From the NCBI GenBank assembly GCA_949288095.1, contig CASEIX010000034.1, positions 1 to 49,197 of the forward strand: DNA of 49,197 nucleotides, written 5' to 3'. A model generated the notes under the pieces. The model made no database searches. It saw only the letters and a program-made list of their open reading frames with translations, and was not told where the DNA came from. Shown here piece after piece: positions 1 to 8,064 of the stretch. The translations under genes and the position numbers were made by a program. Each line of letters opens with the position of its first letter. The stretch's first letter is position 1. Origin of the DNA: an uncultured Eubacteriales bacterium. GTDB taxonomy: Bacteria; Bacillota; Clostridia; TANB77; CAG-508.

Positions 1-2
1 AT

Positions 3-167
3 GTAAAAATAGAGTACGAGATCATAAAAGAAAGTGGTCCAGACCATGATAAGAGTTTTGAAGCACAAGTACGTTTTAATGGGAAAATTTTAGCAAAAGG
101 TTCTGGGAAAAGTAAAAAAGGGGCTGAAATGCAAGCAGCGAACAAAGCGCTAGAAAATTTAAAATAG
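3..167 (+). CDS. rnc: Ribonuclease III, C-terminal dsRNA-binding domain (partial)
   Basis: The window opens inside a reading frame that ends at the TAG at 165-167. Its 54 visible residues form the second half of a double-stranded-RNA-binding domain: a beta strand (FEAQVRFNGKILAKG), then GSGKSKKGAEMQAANKALENL, where the KK-A-E-A-A pattern is the RNA-contacting helix typical of RNase III C-termini. RNase III cleaves double-stranded RNA in rRNA maturation and mRNA decay. The order rnc followed by an Elp3-like radical SAM gene is common in Clostridia and supports rnc over other dsRBD proteins. The catalytic domain lies upstream of the window. Confidence 0.85.
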   Translation, partial: VKIEYEIIKESGPDHDKSFEAQVRFNGKILAKGSGKSKKGAEMQAANKALENLK

Positions 168-182
168 AAAAGAGGTAAATCT

Positions 183-1274
183 ATGAAACATCAATACATA
201 ATACCGATATTTGTACCACATTTAGGTTGTCCGAATGATTGCATTTTTTGTAATCAAAAATCAATCAGTGGTCAAAAGAAGAATATGACAAAAGAAGAAG
301 CAAAAAAGATAATAGATGATTACCTAGAAAATATAAAAGATAAAGAAGCACAAATTGAAATTGCCTTTTTTGGAGGAAGTTTTACAGCAATAGAAGAAAC
401 ATTACAAAATGAACTATTAGAACTAGCATATGAATATGTAAAAAACGGAAAAGTAGAAAGTATTAGAATATCTACAAGACCAGATTGTATTAATAAAGAT
501 ATTTTAAAAAGATTAAAAAAATATAAAGTAAAAACGATTGAGTTAGGTGTACAATCTTCAAATGACTATATCTTAAAAAGAGCCAATAGAGGACATACAT
601 TTGCAGATGTCAAAAAAGCATCCAAATTAATTCGATTTTATGGATTTAAATTAGGACATCAAATGATGGTTGGGTTACCAGAAAGTACAAGAATTGATGA
701 AATCAATACAGCAAAAGCACTAATAAAATTAAAACCTAAAATGGTAAGAATTTATCCAGTATTAGTTGTAAAAAATACAAAATTAGAAAAAGAATATAAA
801 GAGGGAATTTATGAACCATTACCATTACCACAAGCAATTGAAACTTGTAAAGAATTGGTTAGAATGTTTGCAGATAAAAAAATTGACATTATTAGAGTTG
901 GATTACAAAGCACGGACGAAATTTCAGATCCTAGCCAAGAAAAAAGTGAAGTTGTAGCAGGACCATATCACCCAGCATTTAGGCAATTGGTGGAATCCGC
1001 TATGTGGTATGATGCTATTGTTGGAAAGATTAAGAAATTAAATGTAAAAGTAAAAGAAGTAGAAGTGAAAGTAAATCCAGTAGATGCTAATAATGTGATT
1101 GGACATAAAAAGGAGAATGTTAAAAAACTAAAAGAATATTATGATGTGGATTTGGTTTTAAAACAAGATGAATCGATTAAACAAGGAAAGTCTAAAATTG
1201 AAGTCACAAAAACATTTAAAGATTTTGCTTATGAAGAAAAAGAGGAAGAGAAAAAAGAAGTAAGTAAAAAATAG
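183..1274 (+). CDS. Elp3-like radical SAM protein
   Basis: 363 aa, starting at an ATG with AGAGG just upstream. Residues 16-23 carry the radical SAM cluster motif CxxxCxxC (C16, C20, C23, in LGCPNDCIFC). The Gly-rich FFGGSF stretch (about residues 61-66) and a TRPDCI segment fit the SAM-binding half barrel of the Elp3/MiaB/NifB class. It lacks the acetyltransferase domain of true Elp3. Its short C-terminal part (NPVDANNVIGHKKENVKKL) is seen in the stand-alone clostridial relatives encoded between rnc and smc. It lies 15 nt after rnc and 11 nt before the next gene, so the three are probably cotranscribed. The substrate is unknown; tRNA modification is possible but unproven. The extreme C-terminus is very Lys/Glu-rich. 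Confidence 0.85.
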   Translation: MKHQYIIPIFVPHLGCPNDCIFCNQKSISGQKKNMTKEEAKKIIDDYLENIKDKEAQIEIAFFGGSFTAIEETLQNELLELAYEYVKNGKVESIRISTRPDCINKDILKRLKKYKVKTIELGVQSSNDYILKRANRGHTFADVKKASKLIRFYGFKLGHQMMVGLPESTRIDEINTAKALIKLKPKMVRIYPVLVVKNTKLEKEYKEGIYEPLPLPQAIETCKELVRMFADKKIDIIRVGLQSTDEISDPSQEKSEVVAGPYHPAFRQLVESAMWYDAIVGKIKKLNVKVKEVEVKVNPVDANNVIGHKKENVKKLKEYYDVDLVLKQDESIKQGKSKIEVTKTFKDFAYEEKEEEKKEVSKK

Positions 1275-1285
1275 AGGGGATATTT

Positions 1286-1825
1286 ATGAAAAAAGGTTTA
1301 GTAGTAATCATATTAGTAATTGTTTTTATTTTAATACTTTTAGGAATTATCTTATATATGACAATAGAAAGAACAGTTACGAATAGAGAAGATTTATATG
1401 GAAAAGCAGAAGAATATCTAGTTAGTTTAGAAGAACCACATTATATCTTAGAATCAAAAGATGATGAGCCTAATGATGATATCAGTGATTTTAAAGTGTT
1501 TACTGATATACAAAAGTTAGGAATTATGCAAAAAGGAAATCAGTTCTATGTATATGTATGGGCAACAGTTCAAAGTTATTATGTACAGGATAATCAATTA
1601 GAAATAAATAGTGGATATTCTGGACCACGTAAATTCATTATAGAAAATGATGAGGTTATTGATTGTATAGAAACAAAAGATGGTACAGAATATACAAAAT
1701 CAATAGAAGAAAATTTTCCTGAAGATATCAGAGAAAAAATGGAAACTTTAGATGTTGATTCTAGAAATACAAATATAAAACAGAAAGTGGATGAGTATTA
1801 TGCTTATTTAAATGAGAATGAATAA
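1286..1825 (+). CDS. Hypothetical membrane-anchored protein
   Basis: 179 aa, starting at an ATG after AGAGGGG. Residues 4-26 are one strongly hydrophobic helix preceded by two lysines, so this is a signal anchor or uncleaved signal peptide with the rest outside the cell. No lipobox cysteine is visible. The remainder is hydrophilic and acidic with several Tyr (FYVYVWATVQSYYV), suggesting a small beta-rich extracytoplasmic domain. I do not recognise the family. It follows the radical SAM gene by 11 nt and looks like the last gene of the rnc operon, ahead of a hairpin at 1890-1932. Confidence 0.6.
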   Translation: MKKGLVVIILVIVFILILLGIILYMTIERTVTNREDLYGKAEEYLVSLEEPHYILESKDDEPNDDISDFKVFTDIQKLGIMQKGNQFYVYVWATVQSYYVQDNQLEINSGYSGPRKFIIENDEVIDCIETKDGTEYTKSIEENFPEDIREKMETLDVDSRNTNIKQKVDEYYAYLNENE

Positions 1826-1889
1826 TTTTATAAATTTGCGTATAAAAAATGAATATCTTGAGAAATCTATGATTTTTCTAAAAAAGAAT

Positions 1890-1932
1890 AAAATCACCTA
1901 AAATTACCAATACTAGTAATAAAGGTGATTTT
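1890..1932 (+). terminator. Hairpin: terminator and possible SD-masking structure before yitT
   Basis: AAAATCACCT (1890-1899) pairs perfectly with AGGTGATTTT (1923-1932), and inside it ATTAC (1903-1907) pairs with GTAAT (1916-1920). A short T run follows. It could end transcription of the upstream operon. The descending arm contains AAAGGTG (1921-1927), the only plausible ribosome binding site for the ATG at 1937, so any read-through transcript would have that site hidden in the stem. Confidence 0.6.
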
Positions 1933-1936
1933 TATT

Positions 1937-2797
1937 ATGAACTTAAAAGAAAAAATACTGATAAAAAGGTTTATTTTAGAAACATTAGGAACAATTTTAG
2001 GTGCGTTTGTCATGGCAGTAGCTGTATCATTATTTTTATTACCAAATAAATTATCTTCAGGAGGCGTAGCAGGAATTGCAACAATTACGTATTATTTATT
2101 TGGTGTACCAATGGGAATTAGTATGTTAATTATAAATGTCCCATTATTTTTAATGTCCATATTAAAAATTGGAAAAAAATTTTTTATAGAATCCATTATA
2201 GGAACCATTAGTTTATCCATATTTATTGACATATTAGATAAAGTGACACCTTTAACAGAAGATAAATTTTTAGCTTGCATTTATGGTGGCATTTTGATGG
2301 GAGTAGGAACAGCTGTTATTTTAAAATGTAACAGTTCAACTGGAGGAACAGATTTATTTAGTTATATAGCAAAAATTTATAAACCAACTATAAAAGTGGG
2401 AGAAATTATCTTCTTAATTGATATAGCAATAGTCGCTTTAAATATGATTTTTTTAAGGGAAATTGAAATTGGTTTGTATTCTGCTATTGCCATTTATTTG
2501 ATGGGAAAAATTATTGATATTTTATTTGAAGGAATTTATTTTACAAAACTTATTTATATTGTTTCTGATAAATCAGAAGAAATTGCAAAGGAAATAGGAA
2601 AGAAGATAGGAAGAGGTACAACAGGGATTTATGGAAAAGGGATGTATACCAATTCTGATAAATTAATTTTGATGTGTGCGGTTACTAGAAAAGATGTAGG
2701 AAATACGATACAAATTGTTAGAAAAATAGATAAAAAAAGTTTTGTGATTATTACAAATTCAAGAGAAGTATTAGGGTTAGGATTTAAGAATGAATAA
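1937..2797 (+). CDS. YitT family membrane protein
   Basis: 286 aa. The ATG at 1937 lies 9 nt after AAAGGTG; the in-frame GTG at 1925 is part of that binding site and is unlikely to be the start. The N-terminal part matches the YitT/DUF161 pattern: a long first helix, then FLLPNKLSSGGVAGIATITYY and about five membrane segments, including GTAVILKCNSSTGGTDLFSY. The last ~80 residues form the soluble DUF2179-like cytoplasmic domain (IGRGTTGIYGKGMY). Members are polytopic membrane proteins of uncertain transport role. It appears to be a single-gene unit with a hairpin on each side. Confidence 0.85.
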   Translation: MNLKEKILIKRFILETLGTILGAFVMAVAVSLFLLPNKLSSGGVAGIATITYYLFGVPMGISMLIINVPLFLMSILKIGKKFFIESIIGTISLSIFIDILDKVTPLTEDKFLACIYGGILMGVGTAVILKCNSSTGGTDLFSYIAKIYKPTIKVGEIIFLIDIAIVALNMIFLREIEIGLYSAIAIYLMGKIIDILFEGIYFTKLIYIVSDKSEEIAKEIGKKIGRGTTGIYGKGMYTNSDKLILMCAVTRKDVGNTIQIVRKIDKKSFVIITNSREVLGLGFKNE

Positions 2798-2844
2798 AAA
2801 GGGATTTTGGGGACGGACTCGAAAATCTCTTTTTTGAAATAAGC

Positions 2845-2877
2845 AAACAGGGAAACTTATATGAAGTTTCTCTGTTT
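2845..2877 (+). terminator. Hairpin downstream of yitT
   Basis: AAACAGGGAAACTT (2845-2858) pairs with AAGTTTCTCTGTTT (2864-2877), 14 bp with one G-T wobble and a 5-nt loop. The tail is not T-rich, so it may be weak as an intrinsic terminator. A fragment with the GGGGACG core of the window's palindromic repeat family sits just upstream at about 2808-2815. Confidence 0.5.
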
Positions 2878-2941
2878 AGTTGTGAATTGTATATTTTTAT
2901 GTTAATATGGACATGTAAATTATAAAAAGGGGAAAAATAAA

Positions 2942-4516
2942 TTGAAAAAAATGATCTATCTATTCGCAATTATATTTTTAATAATTATTGTAATAGTCAA
3001 TATAGTATTTACAACCTATTTAGATACATCAGAACAAGCGATTATTCAAATAAATCATTTAGGATATATTTTAGGTGTTTTACTGGTAGGAATCCTCATA
3101 TACATTATTACACATAGGGTAAATCAATATTTATATAAAGATGAAGCTTCTGATATCAATAAAAAAATGAGAAAAAAATTATTGATAGTTGCTTTTGCAA
3201 TTTATATCATATTTAACATAGTATGGGTTATCTTTGTGAATCCAAAAGTAGTAGGAGATTCTGTTCATGTTTGCAATTTAGCACAAACATTTTATGGGGA
3301 TGAGTCACAAGACTTTTTACAAAATCCAACATATGTGGGAGTGAACTTAAAAGAATATATGCAGGCATATCCACATCAAATTACATTAGCATTTGTATAT
3401 AGTATCTTTTTTAAGATTATTCGTTTTGATGTTATGGAAATATTAAGAGTATGGAACGTGATTGGAAATATAGCGATTGTGATAGCAATATATAAAATTG
3501 GAAATCAATTGTCTAAAAAATATAAAATGAATAAAGTACGATTATTATTTTTGATACTAACTTTTATATCTTTGCCAATGCTTACAACATATATTTATGG
3601 GGATATTCAGAGTTTAGCCTTGTGCTTATTTTCTGTATATTTTATGATGAGATATACAGAAACGAAAAAGATATTTTATCCAATAATAGCAGCTATTTTT
3701 ACCATGATAGCATATATGATGAGAATGAATAGTCTAATTTTTATAATTGCAACTGGCATGTATTTACTATTGAACATATGGAAAGAATGGGCAAAAGAAG
3801 AATGGAAAAATAGAATATTACAAATATCCATCATATTCATATATATTGTAATATCTATGTTTCCAGCATCACTGGTGAAAAATTACTATTTTCATAAATA
3901 TGATTTAGATAGAAATAAAATTTATCCAAATAATAGTTATTTACTTATGGCAATGGAAGAAGGTTCCAGAGGAAACGGTTGGTATAATGAAAATATAGCA
4001 GGACCAGCAATAAAAGAACCAGAAAAGATGAAAATAGAATATACACAAAAAATAAAAGATAGATTAACATATTTTTCAGAAAATGGGGGATATACACTTA
4101 AATTTTATACAAATAAAATCTCTTCTATGTGGACAGAAAATACATATGCAGCTGTTAGAAATAATACATTACCAGACAATGCAATGATAGATAAGTTTAT
4201 AAATCCATTAACATTTTATCAAAAAGCGGTATTAATACTTATTTGTACTTGTAGCATCATCATATTGGTACAAAATAGAAAAAATCTTTCATATGAATTA
4301 ATATTTCTAGCAACAATTTTTATAGGAGGATTTGCCTTTCATATATTATGGGAAGCAAAATCAAGATATATTATTCCATATATTGTTGTATTAATGCCAA
4401 TGGCATCAGTAGAAATTCAAAAATTTCAAGCGATGGATTCTAAAATTATTAAAAAAATAAAAACTTTCTCAAATAGTATCATCTTGCATTTTAATAAAGA
4501 AAGGAAACAAGTATGA
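2942..4516 (+). CDS. Polytopic membrane protein, probable GT-C type glycosyltransferase
   Basis: 524 aa. The TTG at 2942 is preferred because AAGGGG (2927-2932) is 9 nt upstream; the next ATG (2951) would be 18 nt away. There are about 10-12 hydrophobic helices. The large first extracytoplasmic loop (about residues 100-145) contains an acidic GDSVH motif and later a YPHQ motif, placed as in GT-C enzymes (PMT/GT39-like) that use polyprenyl-phosphate sugars. A second loop is at about residues 325-410. The substrate cannot be read from sequence. Its stop overlaps the response regulator start by 4 nt (ATGA), implying translational coupling to the sensory cassette. A different polytopic family is possible. 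Confidence 0.6.
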   Translation: MKKMIYLFAIIFLIIIVIVNIVFTTYLDTSEQAIIQINHLGYILGVLLVGILIYIITHRVNQYLYKDEASDINKKMRKKLLIVAFAIYIIFNIVWVIFVNPKVVGDSVHVCNLAQTFYGDESQDFLQNPTYVGVNLKEYMQAYPHQITLAFVYSIFFKIIRFDVMEILRVWNVIGNIAIVIAIYKIGNQLSKKYKMNKVRLLFLILTFISLPMLTTYIYGDIQSLALCLFSVYFMMRYTETKKIFYPIIAAIFTMIAYMMRMNSLIFIIATGMYLLLNIWKEWAKEEWKNRILQISIIFIYIVISMFPASLVKNYYFHKYDLDRNKIYPNNSYLLMAMEEGSRGNGWYNENIAGPAIKEPEKMKIEYTQKIKDRLTYFSENGGYTLKFYTNKISSMWTENTYAAVRNNTLPDNAMIDKFINPLTFYQKAVLILICTCSIIILVQNRKNLSYELIFLATIFIGGFAFHILWEAKSRYIIPYIVVLMPMASVEIQKFQAMDSKIIKKIKTFSNSIILHFNKERKQV

Positions 4517-5184
4517 AAACCATATTAATCGTAGAAGATAATACAGATATTCATAATTTACTAAAAGAAGTATTAGAAAAAGAAAAGTACAGAGTTTTAA
4601 ATAGTTATTCTGGGACAGAAGCTTTAATGGTTTTAGAAAAAGAAAAAGTGGATCTAATTTTATTAGATTTAATGCTGCCAGGATTAAATGGAGAAGACAT
4701 TATAAAAAGGATAAAAGATATTCCTATTATTGTGATTAGTGCCAAAATTTCTCCAGAAGACAAAGTAAATGCTTTATTAAGTGGGGCAAATGACTATTTG
4801 ACAAAACCATTTTCAACAGAAGAATTGTTGGCTAGAATACAGGTACAATTTAGAATGAATAAAGATAGAGAAGAAAATCATAAAAATGCAAAATTAGTAT
4901 ATAAACAAATGACATTCAATCAAGAAGATCATACAGTATGTATAGGAAAAAATCCAATATATCTAACAAAAACAGAATATGCAATCATGAAACAATTATT
5001 GTTACATCCGAAACAAGTAGTAACCAAATCAAAGTTATTAGAATGTATCAGTCAAGATACATTAGACTGTGATGAAAATTCGTTAAAAGTACATATTAGT
5101 AATATAAGAAAGAAAATAAGACAAGTAACAGAAGAAGAATATATTGAATCTGTATGGGGAATTGGTTTTAAAATGCATGAATAA
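4513..5184 (+). CDS. Two-component response regulator, OmpR/PhoB family
   Basis: 223 aa. The receiver domain (1-115) shows the acidic pocket E8-D9, phospho-acceptor D52 in LLDLMLPG, a Ser in VISAK (about 76) and K98 in LTKPF. The C-terminal half is an OmpR winged helix (LTKTEYAIMKQLLLHPKQVVTKSKLLE, then NSLKVHISNIRKKI and the VWGIGFKM end). It overlaps the upstream membrane protein gene by 4 nt. The kinase partner is probably the gene at 7102-7980, after the ABC transporter. The TTAAC repeats at 5186-5226 just after its stop are the best candidate binding site, placing the ABC genes under its control. Confidence 0.93.
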   Translation: MKTILIVEDNTDIHNLLKEVLEKEKYRVLNSYSGTEALMVLEKEKVDLILLDLMLPGLNGEDIIKRIKDIPIIVISAKISPEDKVNALLSGANDYLTKPFSTEELLARIQVQFRMNKDREENHKNAKLVYKQMTFNQEDHTVCIGKNPIYLTKTEYAIMKQLLLHPKQVVTKSKLLECISQDTLDCDENSLKVHISNIRKKIRQVTEEEYIESVWGIGFKMHE

Positions 5185-5185
5185 A

Positions 5186-5242
5186 ATTAACGAAATCTTA
5201 ACGATTTTCTTAACTGAATTCTTAACTATTTTGTTGTAAAGT
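5186..5242 (+). promoter_or_regulatory. Four TTAAC direct repeats: candidate response-regulator operator and promoter
   Basis: TTAAC occurs at 5187, 5198, 5210 and 5222, spaced 11, 12 and 12 nt, so all copies face nearly the same side of the helix. OmpR/PhoB regulators typically bind tandem direct repeats with ~11-bp pitch; B. subtilis PhoP uses a TTAACA-type repeat. The array is followed by TAAAGT (5237-5242), a plausible -10 with no good -35, as expected for an activated promoter. It lies between the response regulator stop and the ABC ATPase start. Confidence 0.6.
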
Positions 5243-5263
5243 AAATAAGGAAAGGAGGAGGTT

Positions 5264-6178
5264 ATGGAATATATTTTAGAAACAAACAAGCTTGAAAAAA
5301 CATATCATCATTTTAAAGCAATTCATAACTTAAATATGCATATAGAAAAAGGTGCTATTTATGGCTTAATTGGAAAGAATGGAGCGGGAAAAACAACTCT
5401 GATTCGACTAATTTGTGGATTGCAAAATCCTACAAGTGGAACGTATACAATTTATGGTATTCCTAATGCAGATAAACAAATATTAGATGTCAGGAAACGA
5501 ATGGGAGCGATTATAGAAACACCCTCTATTCGATTAGATGCAACAGCAGAAGATAATTTAAAAGAACAATACAGAATAATGGGGCTACCTAGTTTTGATA
5601 ATTTACAAGAAATTTTAAAATTAGTAGGATTAATGGATACAGGAAAGAAAAAGGCAAAACATTTTTCTTTAGGAATGAAACAAAGGCTAGGCATTGCTAT
5701 TGCATTAGTAGGAAATCCAGATTTTTTAATACTGGATGAACCAATTAATGGTTTAGATCCAGAAGGAATTATTGAAATTAGAGAATTAATTTTAAAATTA
5801 AATAAGGAAAGAGGCATTACTTTTCTAATTTCTAGCCATTATTTGGATGAATTATCTAAAATTGCAACTAATTATGGATTTATTGAAAATGGACATATGA
5901 TGCAAGAAATTCCTAAAGAAGAATTAGGAAAAAAGTCTAAGAAAAGACTAGAACTTGAAGTTAGTAATATAAAAGAATGTGTAAAATATTTTGAAGAAAA
6001 ACAATTTCCTTATGAAGTCATTTCAAACGAAAAAATTTATTTATATCGTAAGATGAATATTACGGAATTAGCAATTGCTCTTTCTGAAAGGAATTGTATC
6101 ATCAATAAATTTGAAGAAAAAGAAGAATCCCTTGAAAGTTATTATATCAACTTGATGGGAGGTGACAATCATGTATAA
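5264..6178 (+). CDS. ABC transporter ATP-binding protein, BcrA/drug-export type
   Basis: 304 aa after an AAAGGAGGAGG binding site. Walker A is GKNGAGKTT (37-45), the signature is a variant FSLGMKQR (134-141), Walker B with catalytic Glu is FLILDEP (154-160), and the switch His lies in SSHYLDE. The last ~80 residues form the extra domain typical of bacitracin/lantibiotic-resistance ATPases. It pairs with the permease gene, which it overlaps by 8 nt. With the adjacent response regulator and kinase this resembles cassettes that sense and remove cell-wall-active peptides. The actual substrate is not inferable. Confidence 0.92.
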   Translation: MEYILETNKLEKTYHHFKAIHNLNMHIEKGAIYGLIGKNGAGKTTLIRLICGLQNPTSGTYTIYGIPNADKQILDVRKRMGAIIETPSIRLDATAEDNLKEQYRIMGLPSFDNLQEILKLVGLMDTGKKKAKHFSLGMKQRLGIAIALVGNPDFLILDEPINGLDPEGIIEIRELILKLNKERGITFLISSHYLDELSKIATNYGFIENGHMMQEIPKEELGKKSKKRLELEVSNIKECVKYFEEKQFPYEVISNEKIYLYRKMNITELAIALSERNCIINKFEEKEESLESYYINLMGGDNHV

Positions 6179-7031
6179 ATTGTTAAAAGCAAATTTCTTT
6201 AGATTAGTAAAAAACAAAATATTTTGGGGAATTGTCATCATTACCATATTGATAGCTAGTTTTATATTATTCAATACCATTTTAAATCAGCAGGGAGAGA
6301 CAAAAGAGGGAATTGATAACATATTGGTAATGTATATCCATTTTATTGGAATTTTCATTGCTATATTTACGAGTCTATTTGTAGGTACAGAATATTCAGA
6401 TGGAGCTCTTAGGAATAAAATTGTGATAGGACATAGTAGAAAACATATATATTTTGCAAATATGATAACCAGTATTGTTGTAGGAATATGTATAGAATTG
6501 ATTTATATGCTTGTTATAACGATTGTAGGAATTCCCACTCTTGGAACTTTGCAAATGACAACTGAAAAGTTTTTATTTATTATGTTAGATATTGTCTTTA
6601 TTATTATAGCATATGCTTCTATTTTTACTTGCATTACCTTATTATGCTCAGATATTACAGTTTCAACAGTTGCTTGCATTATTTTGGTACTTGTAATGCT
6701 GGTAGTAAGTATGGCACTATCTTCAACAGCAAATGCGACCAAATATTATGAAAGTTATTCTCAGAATGAAAATGGAGAAATAGAAGTTTATCAAGAACCT
6801 AATCCTGATTATCCAGGAGATTTTAAGAAAAATGTAGCCAAAACAATTTTATATTGTATTCCTACTGGACAGGCATCTCAAATTGCAAGTCAAGTAAATA
6901 AACAACCATTTCGAATGGTAGATTATATGTCAGATACGGAATTGAAAACAGCTTTCCTATATTCATTAGGAATGACAGTATGTATAACAGGAATAGGAAT
7001 TTATTGTTTCAAACGAAAAGATTTGAAATAA
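6171..7031 (+). CDS. ABC-2 type transporter permease
   Basis: 286 aa. The start is the ATG at 6171, six nt after GGGAGGTG; an in-frame GTG at 6162 is inside that binding site. About six hydrophobic helices are visible, with the first after a basic N-terminus (residues 17-38). A large extracytoplasmic loop at about residues 185-235 is rich in Asn, Tyr and Glu. GTEYSDGALRNKIVIGHSRKHIYF is the conserved cytoplasmic segment of ABC-2 permeases that contacts the ATPase. It is translationally coupled to the ATPase gene. Confidence 0.88.
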   Translation: MYKLLKANFFRLVKNKIFWGIVIITILIASFILFNTILNQQGETKEGIDNILVMYIHFIGIFIAIFTSLFVGTEYSDGALRNKIVIGHSRKHIYFANMITSIVVGICIELIYMLVITIVGIPTLGTLQMTTEKFLFIMLDIVFIIIAYASIFTCITLLCSDITVSTVACIILVLVMLVVSMALSSTANATKYYESYSQNENGEIEVYQEPNPDYPGDFKKNVAKTILYCIPTGQASQIASQVNKQPFRMVDYMSDTELKTAFLYSLGMTVCITGIGIYCFKRKDLK

Positions 7032-7101
7032 GGGAATAAAGAGTTGAAATAAAAAATCTAATAAGGCGAATAAACAAAAAAAGATGAAAGGTTTGGTGAA
7101 C

Positions 7102-7980
7102 ATGTGGATGTATATCATTAGTATCATATTATGCATGGTATTGCCTTTTCTAGCAATAAAACTATATTTCATAAAAAAATCCATAAAAGAAATTCGTGTT
7201 TCAATACATAAAATGATAAAAGCAGATACCAACCAATTGTTAACCATATCTTCATCAGATAAAGAAATAAAAAGCTTAGCAAATGATTTAAATAAAGAAT
7301 TACAAGAATTACGAAAAGAAAAATTACAATATCAAAATGGTAATCAAGAATTAAAGAGAATCATTACGAATATTTCTCATGACATGAGAACACCACTTAC
7401 AGCAATTAGTGGATATATTGATTTAATGAAAGAAAATAAAGAAAAGCAAAAAGAATACATGAAAATCATAGAGAAAAAGACAGAAGAATTAACTTTGCTT
7501 ACAGACCAATTATTTGACTTTTCCAAAACAATGGATATAGGTGTAGAAATACAAAGAGAGAAATGTTGTATAAATGAAATTTTAGAGGAAACTTTGGCAA
7601 ATATGTACAACTTTTTTAAAGAAAAACAGATAGAACCCAAGATTGAAATATGTACACAAAAAATATATAAAAATTTAGATAAGCATAGTATTATTCGCGT
7701 GTTTGAAAATATTTTATCAAATGTTTGTAAATATAGTAGTGGAGATTTTAAAGTAACATTAAATGAAAAGGGAATCATCACATTTTCCAATAAAGCTATT
7801 TCATTAGATGCAACAACCGTACAAAAAATTTTTGATAGATATTTTACAGTTGAAAATGCCAAAAAATCTACAGGATTAGGATTATCTATTAGTAAACAAC
7901 TGGTGGAACTAAATGGAGGAAAAATATTTGCTACATATGTTAATAAGCATTTAATTATTCAAATAGAATTTATAGAATAG
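7102..7980 (+). CDS. Sensor histidine kinase
   Basis: 292 aa from the ATG at 7102, which has AAAGG 10 nt upstream; an in-frame ATG at 7084 lacks a binding site. One N-terminal membrane helix (3-24) with no real extracellular loop, a linker coiled coil (~52-88), a HisKA dimerisation domain with phospho-acceptor H93 in NISHDMRTPL, and a HATPase domain with N box NILSNVCKYS (N207) and G box STGLGLSI (257-263). Lack of a sensor loop fits intramembrane-sensing kinases that read the activity of a partner ABC transporter. It lies 70 nt after the permease gene and presumably phosphorylates the regulator at 4513-5184. Confidence 0.9.
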   Translation: MWMYIISIILCMVLPFLAIKLYFIKKSIKEIRVSIHKMIKADTNQLLTISSSDKEIKSLANDLNKELQELRKEKLQYQNGNQELKRIITNISHDMRTPLTAISGYIDLMKENKEKQKEYMKIIEKKTEELTLLTDQLFDFSKTMDIGVEIQREKCCINEILEETLANMYNFFKEKQIEPKIEICTQKIYKNLDKHSIIRVFENILSNVCKYSSGDFKVTLNEKGIITFSNKAISLDATTVQKIFDRYFTVENAKKSTGLGLSISKQLVELNGGKIFATYVNKHLIIQIEFIE

Positions 7981-7990
7981 ATAAAATCAT

Positions 7991-8028
7991 AAAATTACTT
8001 TATACAAAAGTATAGAGTAATTTTTTTT
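7991..8028 (+). terminator. Intrinsic terminator after the kinase gene
   Basis: AAAATTACTTTATAC (7991-8005) pairs with GTATAGAGTAATTTT (8010-8024), one wobble, followed by T residues to 8028. It closes the 2942-7980 operon. Confidence 0.85.
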
Positions 8029-8032
8029 AATA

Positions 8033-8041
8033 TGATATAAT
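8033..8041 (+). promoter_or_regulatory. Extended -10 promoter for ogg
   Basis: TGATATAAT (8033-8041) is a TGnTATAAT extended -10. No good -35 exists because the upstream bases belong to the preceding terminator. Transcription would begin about 20 nt before the ogg start at 8065. Confidence 0.55.
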
Positions 8042-8064
8042 TTAACAGAATTAGGAGTGAGAAA

